From contig NZ_MDDS01000024.1 of NCBI RefSeq assembly GCF_001721295.1, positions 124,001 through 188,000 of the forward strand: a stretch of DNA of 64,000 nt, given 5' to 3'. Under the pieces are notes generated by a model. That model ran no database searches. It saw only the letters and a program-made list of their open reading frames with translations, and was not told the origin of the DNA. Position 1 is the first letter of the stretch. Every line of letters starts with the position of its first letter. The DNA is from Sphingomonas turrisvirgatae (GTDB lineage: Bacteria > Pseudomonadota > Alphaproteobacteria > Sphingomonadales > Sphingomonadaceae). The position numbers and the translations under genes were made by a program. Positions 58,186 to 64,000 of this stretch are shown piece by piece.

Positions 58186-61050
58186 TCAGAAGCCGACGCG
58201 CACGCCGGCGGTGATCGTCCGCCCGACGCCGAACAGGGTCAGCATGCGGTCCGATGCAACATCGGCGAAGCGATCCTGCTTTTCGTTAGTAAGGTTGATG
58301 CCTTCCAGCGAGAGCGTGAGGAAGTCGGTCACCTTGTAGCTGATCGACGCATCGAAATAGAGCGATTCATTGGTGCCTTCGAACACGTTGCCGGTGCCGC
58401 TGGGGCCGACGACGAACGGGCTGCGATAGGCGCCCGACACACGCGCGCTGAGCTTCGAATCCTCATAGTAGAGCGTGCCGTTGGCCGAGCGCTTGGACAG
58501 GTTATAGAGCTGACCCGGCAGCGCGGCGACGTTGGTGAGCGGAACCGCACCGGCAGCGTTGACGGTGGTGCCCGGCCCCTGCACGCTATAGTCAGCGCTG
58601 GACGACACGAAGGTCGCGTTGGCGATCACGCCGAAGTTCTTGAGGAAGCCCGGCAGGAACCACAGCGGCGTCTGGAAGGCGACTTCGAACCCGTCGATCT
58701 TGGCGCCGGTGCCGTTGACGATCGAGGCGATCGTCCAGGGCGCACCCTCGACATTGGTGGCAGCGGGTGAGCTGGGGTTGATGATCGAGGTCGGCAGCCC
58801 GGTCGACGCATAGGTGCCGGTCGTGCTGCGCGCGATCGGGAAGCTCTGCACGTCCTTCTTGAAATAGGCGACCGAGAACAGTGCCTGGGGGCGGAAATAC
58901 CATTCGATCGCAAGGTCGTAGGACGAAGCGCGATAGGGATCGAGGAACGGGTTGCCGAAGCTGACGCGATAGTTGAAGCCGTCGACCGAGCCGCCGGGCG
59001 TCAGGTCGCCCAGTTCAGGCCGCGTCATCACTTCGGATGCAGCGGCGCGGATCACGACATTCTCGATCGGGGTGAGCGAGAAGTTGAACGCGGGCAGCCA
59101 ATCCTCGTAATCGCGGTCGATCGTGACGACGGTGCCGCTGTTGTAGCCGCGCGAATTCTGGTCGGTGCGCGCGTAGCGGATGCCCGCATTCACCGAATAA
59201 TCCATGCCGAACATCTGGCCGCTGGCGTCGAACTGCAGGAACGCGCCCTTGGTCTCTTCGATGACCCCACGCGTGCCGCCTTCGTTGAGGCGCGGCGTGA
59301 TGCCATAGAGGTTGGTGTAGGCGGCGGCGGCCGGCAGGTTGGCGACCAGCCACGAGGTCGTCGTGCCCGGCGCGGCGTTGGCCGAAGCCGGCAGATTGTA
59401 GAGCGAGGCGAGCGCCGAGGTGACCTGATAGCCATAGACGGCGCTGGGGCCGAACACCGAGGTCGGTGTGCAGGTGACCGTTCCCAGCACCACGTCGCGC
59501 GTCGGCGTGTTCACCGACGGGCAGATCACGGTGTTGCGGTCCGAACCGACGCGATCGAATTCATAGCGGCGATAGAAGCCGCCGCCGCTGACCTTGAAGT
59601 CTTCGGTCACCTGCCATTCCGCAGAGCCGGAGAAGGTGCGGAACTTGTTATCGACGCGCGAAAGGCTGTCGCGAATCTCGGTGATCTGGAAGCTGGCCGG
59701 ATCGGTGACGCTGGTGCCGAACGCGATCACCGGGCGGCGCATGTCGGTATAGTCGTACTTGAAGCCCTGCGCGTCACGATCGTCGAACATGATCGCGGTT
59801 TCGCGCGGCACATCGCTGGTCGATTTGGACAGGCCGGCGAGCAGGTGGACGCGGAAGCTGTCGGAGAATTCATGGTCGAGCTTGCCGCTCAACTGGTAGA
59901 ATTCGGTGTTCATGTCGCGCTGATAATGTTCGGTGCGGACCCAGGCGTCATTGAACGTGCCGGTGACCATCGTGCGGTTGGGCACGCCGCTGAGCGAGGA
60001 CGCTTCGTCGCGGACGGTGAAGTTCACGACGTCGACCGCGCGTTCGTTGCCGCGGAACAGCACTTCGGCGGTCTGGAAGTCCTGAAGCTCGTCGAACTTG
60101 GAATAGAGCGCGTCGATCGACAGCTTCGTGCGCTCGGTCGGGGCAAGCTGGAAGCTGCCGGTGACACCCAGCCGCTCGCGATAGCGGCGATCGTCGACAT
60201 AGCGCGGAATGCGCGGGTGGAAGGCGAGCGCGGCCTGGTTGCAGATCGCACTCGGCACATAGCTGCCGCCGCGATTGGGCGTGGTCCAGCACGGCGTGCC
60301 GTTCACCGAGTCGAAGGTCGATTGCGCCCAGCGCACGGTGTCGTGGCCGGTTTCCTGCGAATAGGTCTTGGAATAGGCGACCGAGACGTTCGCGCCCCAC
60401 ACGCCCGACGGCGCCTTGTACGAGATAAGGCCGGCGACGCGCGGCTTCACCTTTTCGGTATTGCTGTTGTACACGCCCTGCGCGTTGAGCGCGACGGTTA
60501 GGCCATGCTTGCCCGCCAGCGGATTGCCGGTGTTGAGGTCGACCACCGCACCAAGCGAGCCTTCGTCGAGCGAGGCTTCATAGCTTTTGTGCACGACCAG
60601 GCTGTTGAACAGTTCGGACGCGAAGATGTTGAAGTCGAACGAGCGGCTGGCATTGTCCGCGCCGGCGGCGATGGTCTGCAGGCCATTGAGGCGGACCGCG
60701 GTGAACTGCGCGCCCAGGCCGCGGACCGAGATGCGACGCCCCTCGCCGCCCTGGCGTTCGATCGCGACGCCGGGAATGCGCTGAAGCGATTCGGCGAGGT
60801 TCTGGTCGGGGAACTTGGCGATATCCTCGGCAACGATGGCGTCGACCAGCGAGGCGGACGAGCGCTTGACCTCAAGCGCCTGGTTGAGCGAGCTACGGAA
60901 GCCGGAGACGACGATCTCACCCTCGGCCGCCTGCTCCTCGGCCGTCGGGCCTTCCTGGGCATGCGCGGCATTGGCCATCGCCAGCGCCATGGTAAGCGCC
61001 GATGCGGTCGCCAGGCGCGCGCGGTTCGACAACAAGTTCCGATAAGCCAT
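58186..61050 (-). CDS. TonB-dependent receptor of the Xanthomonas/Caulobacter carbohydrate type
   Basis: The 954-residue receptor has a signal peptide ending ...MANAAHA and a TonB box-like EGEIVVSGFRSSL. The plug carries IPGVAIERQGGEGRRISVRG, SELFNSLVVHKSYEASLDEG and SLGAVVDLNTGNPL, the pattern of the large sugar-linked TonB receptors. The barrel runs to a terminal GVRVGF. The ATG at 61050 has GGGGGAGGT upstream. It is divergent from a DUF1593 gene, with shared control elements in between. Confidence 0.93.
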   Translation of the reverse strand: MAYRNLLSNRARLATASALTMALAMANAAHAQEGPTAEEQAAEGEIVVSGFRSSLNQALEVKRSSASLVDAIVAEDIAKFPDQNLAESLQRIPGVAIERQGGEGRRISVRGLGAQFTAVRLNGLQTIAAGADNASRSFDFNIFASELFNSLVVHKSYEASLDEGSLGAVVDLNTGNPLAGKHGLTVALNAQGVYNSNTEKVKPRVAGLISYKAPSGVWGANVSVAYSKTYSQETGHDTVRWAQSTFDSVNGTPCWTTPNRGGSYVPSAICNQAALAFHPRIPRYVDDRRYRERLGVTGSFQLAPTERTKLSIDALYSKFDELQDFQTAEVLFRGNERAVDVVNFTVRDEASSLSGVPNRTMVTGTFNDAWVRTEHYQRDMNTEFYQLSGKLDHEFSDSFRVHLLAGLSKSTSDVPRETAIMFDDRDAQGFKYDYTDMRRPVIAFGTSVTDPASFQITEIRDSLSRVDNKFRTFSGSAEWQVTEDFKVSGGGFYRRYEFDRVGSDRNTVICPSVNTPTRDVVLGTVTCTPTSVFGPSAVYGYQVTSALASLYNLPASANAAPGTTTSWLVANLPAAAAYTNLYGITPRLNEGGTRGVIEETKGAFLQFDASGQMFGMDYSVNAGIRYARTDQNSRGYNSGTVVTIDRDYEDWLPAFNFSLTPIENVVIRAAASEVMTRPELGDLTPGGSVDGFNYRVSFGNPFLDPYRASSYDLAIEWYFRPQALFSVAYFKKDVQSFPIARSTTGTYASTGLPTSIINPSSPAATNVEGAPWTIASIVNGTGAKIDGFEVAFQTPLWFLPGFLKNFGVIANATFVSSSADYSVQGPGTTVNAAGAVPLTNVAALPGQLYNLSKRSANGTLYYEDSKLSARVSGAYRSPFVVGPSGTGNVFEGTNESLYFDASISYKVTDFLTLSLEGINLTNEKQDRFADVASDRMLTLFGVGRTITAGVRVGF

Positions 61051-61410
61051 CGAGCACCTCCCCCAATCCGGCCCTGCGGGCCTGTCGTGATACGAACAGC
61101 GCATGCTGCCACGGCCGTCATTGCGACCGGTGTCATCGGTACGCCCGGCGCAGGCGACCGTCAATGAAAAACAAATAAACGAAAGGGGGATATCGGCCAT
61201 CTCTCCGCAAAGGAGCGTTCTTGGAGGCTCGGAGACTGCACAATAGGGGCAAGCTGACCAAAGATCGAAGACAAACGCAACCAAATTGGATTGCATGAAG
61301 CTCGCTTTTGCGTGACACCGGTTGCCCGAAGCCGTGCTGCTGGGGAGCCGACAGGCAAAGCGCAGCACGGATCGATAAGCGCACCAGCGCGAACAAACCG
61401 GGAGAGCATG
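61051..61410. promoter_or_regulatory. Divergent control region with two TGACACCGGT sites
   Basis: These 360 bases hold no gene. Two copies of the 10-base word TGACACCGGT lie at 61126-61135 (minus orientation) and 61313-61322 (plus orientation). Each is the left half plus centre of a TGACACCGGTGTCA-type palindrome used by LacI-type regulators. One site faces the TonB receptor and the other the DUF1593 gene. A GGGAG ribosome site for the latter is at 61400-61404. Confidence 0.45.
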
Positions 61411-62895
61411 ATGCGAAAAGCTTTCACACCGATGTGCGCGATCCGCAGCGCGGCAGCGCCGCTGGCCATCGCCGCATTGATGCTGACGCCGCCGCTTGCC
61501 GCCGCGCAGGCGCGCGACTCCGCGCGCGATGCGTCGCCGAGCGAGGCGGTCGCCCGCGTCCAGCCGCGACTGTTCGTGCTGACCGATATCGGCGGCGATC
61601 CCGACGACAAGATGTCGCTGGTGCGGCTGCTCACCTATTCCAACCAGATCGATATCGAGGGGTTGGCGGCGACTCGCAACAGCGCGGGCGTGTTTCCCGA
61701 GCTGATCGAGAAAGTGGTCGACGCCTATGCCAAGGTGCGCGGCAATCTGGCGCTGCACGAACCCGGCTTTCCCGATGCCACGACGATCCGCGCGGGGATC
61801 GTCGCCGGACCCAGGCTCGACGGCGTCGCGGCAGTTGGCAAGGGGCATGACAATGCAGCATCCGACGCGCTGATCCGGGCGGTCGACCGCGCCGATGCGC
61901 GGCCGTTATGGGTTGCGGTGTGGGGCGGGCCGGCGGTGCTGGCGCAGGCGTTGTGGAAAGTGCGCGCGACGCGATCCAAGGCAGCGCTCGACCGCTTCGT
62001 CGCCAAGCTGCGCGTCCATGCGATTTCGGACCAGGACGATAGCGGGCCGTGGATCCGGCGCGGGTTTCCGGGGCTGTTCTACATCGTCAATCCCGGCAAC
62101 ACCTTTCACCATTCGACCTGGATCGGGATCGGCGGCGACTACTTCCACGGCCGCTTCACCGGTGCCGACTGGTCGCTGGTGACCAACGAGTGGCTGGAAA
62201 CAAATGTCCGCGCCAAGGGGCCGCTGGGTGCCGAATATCCGCGATGGAAGTTCATGATGGAGGGTGACACGCCATCCTTCCTCAATCTGATCGACAATGG
62301 GCTGAGCGTGCCCGAACGACCCGATTGGGGCGGCTGGGGCGGCCGCTACGAACTCTACACCCCGCGCATGCAGAAATGGTTCCTGGCGCCCGAGACGCGC
62401 CCGATCTGGACCGACGCGCAGGACGAGGTGCTGGGGCATGACGGCAACTGGCACCAGTCGATCTATGCCACGGTCTGGCGCTGGCGGGCGGCCTATCAGA
62501 ACGACTTCGCCGCGCGGATGGACTGGACGGTCAAATCCTATGCGCAGGCCAATCACCCGCCGATCGTGAAGCTCGCGACGCCCGCCTATGTGAAGGCGCG
62601 GGCCGGCGAGCGAGTCGAGTTCAGCGCCGCGGGGACAAGCGATCCCGATGGCGACGCGCTGTCATACGAGTGGTTCGTCTATGAGGAGCCGGGCACGCGC
62701 AGCATGTCGAGTTCGAACACCGGCCTCAAGCATGTCGTCGCCGATTTCGACCGGCAGCAGGCACACCTAGTGGTCAAGCGGGATCGCGTGGTGCGCCCCG
62801 GCACCGGCACGATGCACGTCATCCTGGCCGTGACCGACCACGGCACGCCGCGCCTGACCCGCTACAAGCGAGTCATCATCGACGTGGTGCCCTAG
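61411..62895 (+). CDS. Exported DUF1593 (nucleoside-hydrolase-like) protein
   Basis: The 494-residue protein has a signal peptide ([20 protein letters not shown]...LAAAQ) and an inosine-uridine hydrolase-like domain (about 52-350). This contains the metal-site motif [19 protein letters not shown] (D63, D65, D66) and [19 protein letters not shown]-terminal Ig/cadherin-like domain follows (about 400-494, [18 protein letters not shown]). This DUF1593/Sde182-like architecture is found in secreted glycan or nucleoside hydrolases. The ATG at 61411 is chosen over the adjacent ATG at 61408 for ribosome-site spacing. Confidence 0.85.
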   Translation: MRKAFTPMCAIRSAAAPLAIAALMLTPPLAAAQARDSARDASPSEAVARVQPRLFVLTDIGGDPDDKMSLVRLLTYSNQIDIEGLAATRNSAGVFPELIEKVVDAYAKVRGNLALHEPGFPDATTIRAGIVAGPRLDGVAAVGKGHDNAASDALIRAVDRADARPLWVAVWGGPAVLAQALWKVRATRSKAALDRFVAKLRVHAISDQDDSGPWIRRGFPGLFYIVNPGNTFHHSTWIGIGGDYFHGRFTGADWSLVTNEWLETNVRAKGPLGAEYPRWKFMMEGDTPSFLNLIDNGLSVPERPDWGGWGGRYELYTPRMQKWFLAPETRPIWTDAQDEVLGHDGNWHQSIYATVWRWRAAYQNDFAARMDWTVKSYAQANHPPIVKLATPAYVKARAGERVEFSAAGTSDPDGDALSYEWFVYEEPGTRSMSSSNTGLKHVVADFDRQQAHLVVKRDRVVRPGTGTMHVILAVTDHGTPRLTRYKRVIIDVVP

Positions 62896-62897
62896 GG

Positions 62898-64000
62898 TCA
62901 GTCGGTCACGTTCACGATCACCCGGCGATAGCGCGTCAGCCGCGGGCTGCCGCTGTCGGTCACTTCGAGGATCAGGTGCAGCGTGCCGTTGCGCAGCACG
63001 CGCGTCGTCGGGATCGTAACGTCGGCCGAGCCGGCGGCATCGGTCGCGATCTCGATCGGCACGCCGACCTTGCCCGACGAAACCGTGAAGGTGCCGGGTT
63101 CGGGATAGTGGAACCAGCGATATTCGAGCCGGTCCCCATCGGGATCGCGCGAGCCGGTGGCGGCAAGCCGGATGGTCTCGCCCCGCCGGGCGGTCAGCCG
63201 GTCGGGATGGCCGAGCCGGACGATCGGGGGGGTGGTTGGCATCCTTGTAAGGCCGGATCGTCCAGTCCATCCGCGCGGCAAAATCGTTCTGATAGGCCGC
63301 CCGCCAACGCCAGATCGTCGCCTTGTTGCTGGTGTGCCACTGGCCGTCGACACCTAGCACCTCGTCCTCGCCATCGGCCCAGAAGGGGCGCGTTTCGGGC
63401 TGGAGAAACCATTTGCGCGTGCGCGGCGTGTACCATTCATAGCGGCCGCCCCAGCTGCCCCAGTCGGGATGTTCGGGACTGCCAAGGCCATTGTCGATGA
63501 GGTAAAGGAAGGACGGCGTGTCCCCCTCCATGATGAATTCGGTGTGCGGATATTCGGCTCCGAGCGGCCCCTTGGCACGCACATTGGCGTCGAGCCAGGG
63601 ATTGTCGACGATTGCGAAATCAGCCCCGACGAAGCGGCCGTGGAACTTGTCACCGCTGATCCCGCTCCAGGTCGAGGCGTGATAGGCGCCGCCGGCATGA
63701 ACACCGGGGCTGGCGATGTAGAACAGGCCCGGAAAGCGCGTGCGGATCCAGGGGCCGGTGTCGTCCTGATCGGAGATGGTATAGACGCGCAGCTTCGCGA
63801 CGAACCGGGCCAGTTCCTCTGGCGACCGGTCGCGCTCGACACGCCACAGCGCCTGGGCAAGAACGTTGGGGCCGCCCCAGACGAGTACCCAGAGCGGGCG
63901 ATCGTCGGCGCGGTCGACCGCCTCGATCAGCCGCTGCGATCCGGGTGAATCCTTGCCCTCGCCCACGCCCTTGAGGCCATAGAGCGGCAGGCCGGCGCGG
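62898..64000 (-). pseudogene. Second DUF1593 gene, frameshifted and truncated by the window edge
   Basis: This is a paralogue of the preceding gene in convergent orientation. One frame from the window edge to about 63233 matches the paralogue's hydrolase domain ([50 protein letters not shown]). Another frame, from about 63225 to 62898, matches the C-terminal domain ([20 protein letters not shown] then [10 protein letters not shown], ending in [15 protein letters not shown]). The shift falls exactly in a run of seven G (63226-63232; CCCCCCC on the coding strand), and six would restore the frame. The N-terminus lies beyond base 64000. It could be a true pseudogene, a phase-variable gene or a sequencing error. 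Confidence 0.8.

Noticed and set aside
58186..61848. Reading the third TonB receptor from a start far upstream at 61848
   Set aside because: The extra N-terminal 266 residues are antisense to the DUF1593 gene. The signal peptide and ribosome site place the start at 61050.

Overview
The window is high-GC chromosomal DNA from an alphaproteobacterium of the sphingomonad group (Sphingomonas, Sphingobium or Novosphingobium). The evidence is a protocatechuate 4,5-cleavage (lig) cluster whose enzymes follow those of Sphingobium SYK-6 closely, three large TonB-dependent receptors, a D-mannonate dehydratase whose active-site numbering matches the Novosphingobium enzyme, an alphaproteobacterial-type SspB, and dispersed repeats built on GTCATCCCGGCGAAAGCC. 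I saw no rRNA, tRNA, insertion sequence, prophage or CRISPR array.

Region 1 (1-15000) is aromatic catabolism. Two tandem class III CoA-transferases (the first only as its C-terminal tail) precede a 764-residue 2-hydroxyacyl-CoA-dehydratase-like fusion that lacks the cluster-binding cysteines. On the minus strand follow pobA-ligC-ligB-ligA-ligJ and a DUF1932 dehydrogenase. A LysR regulator with two helix-turn-helix domains comes next, then divergent ligK-ligU-ligI and an aldo/keto reductase. Together these genes can take 4-hydroxybenzoate through protocatechuate, CHMS, 2-pyrone-4,6-dicarboxylate, oxalomesaconate and CHA to pyruvate and oxaloacetate. A receiver-less winged-helix protein closes the block.

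Region 2 (15000-26300) is dominated by the cell envelope. It holds a TonB-dependent receptor, an SDR, a small stress-type basic protein with a near-consensus EcfG promoter, and a cassette of a 1015-residue TonB-dependent receptor, a small Cys-containing protein, a TPR-sulfotransferase and a TPR-2OG-Fe(II) oxygenase. This cassette is the best candidate for an undescribed system.

Region 3 (26300-50900) is mostly housekeeping: an M23 peptidase, DUF2093, xseA and purD (whose start codons share one CATG), gmk, two small membrane proteins, fumC, sspB, the his operon hisB-yciI-hisH-hisA-hisF-(PEP-CTERM-like mini-protein)-hisE-HIT, an amino-acid permease, DUF2383, a beta-propeller, adenosine kinase, CysZ/EI24, a lipoprotein, queG, a NatAB-type exporter, a CYP153-like P450, a Nudix hydrolase, an extensin-like protein, a CHAP protein and an exported MsrB.

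Region 4 (51000-64000) is carbohydrate or nucleoside scavenging. It holds mannonate dehydratase with a GntR regulator, a ribose-type ABC transporter with a DUF2291 lipoprotein and a DeoR regulator, a TonB-dependent receptor, and two convergent DUF1593 nucleoside-hydrolase-like genes. The second of these carries a frameshift in a seven-base homopolymer and runs off the window.
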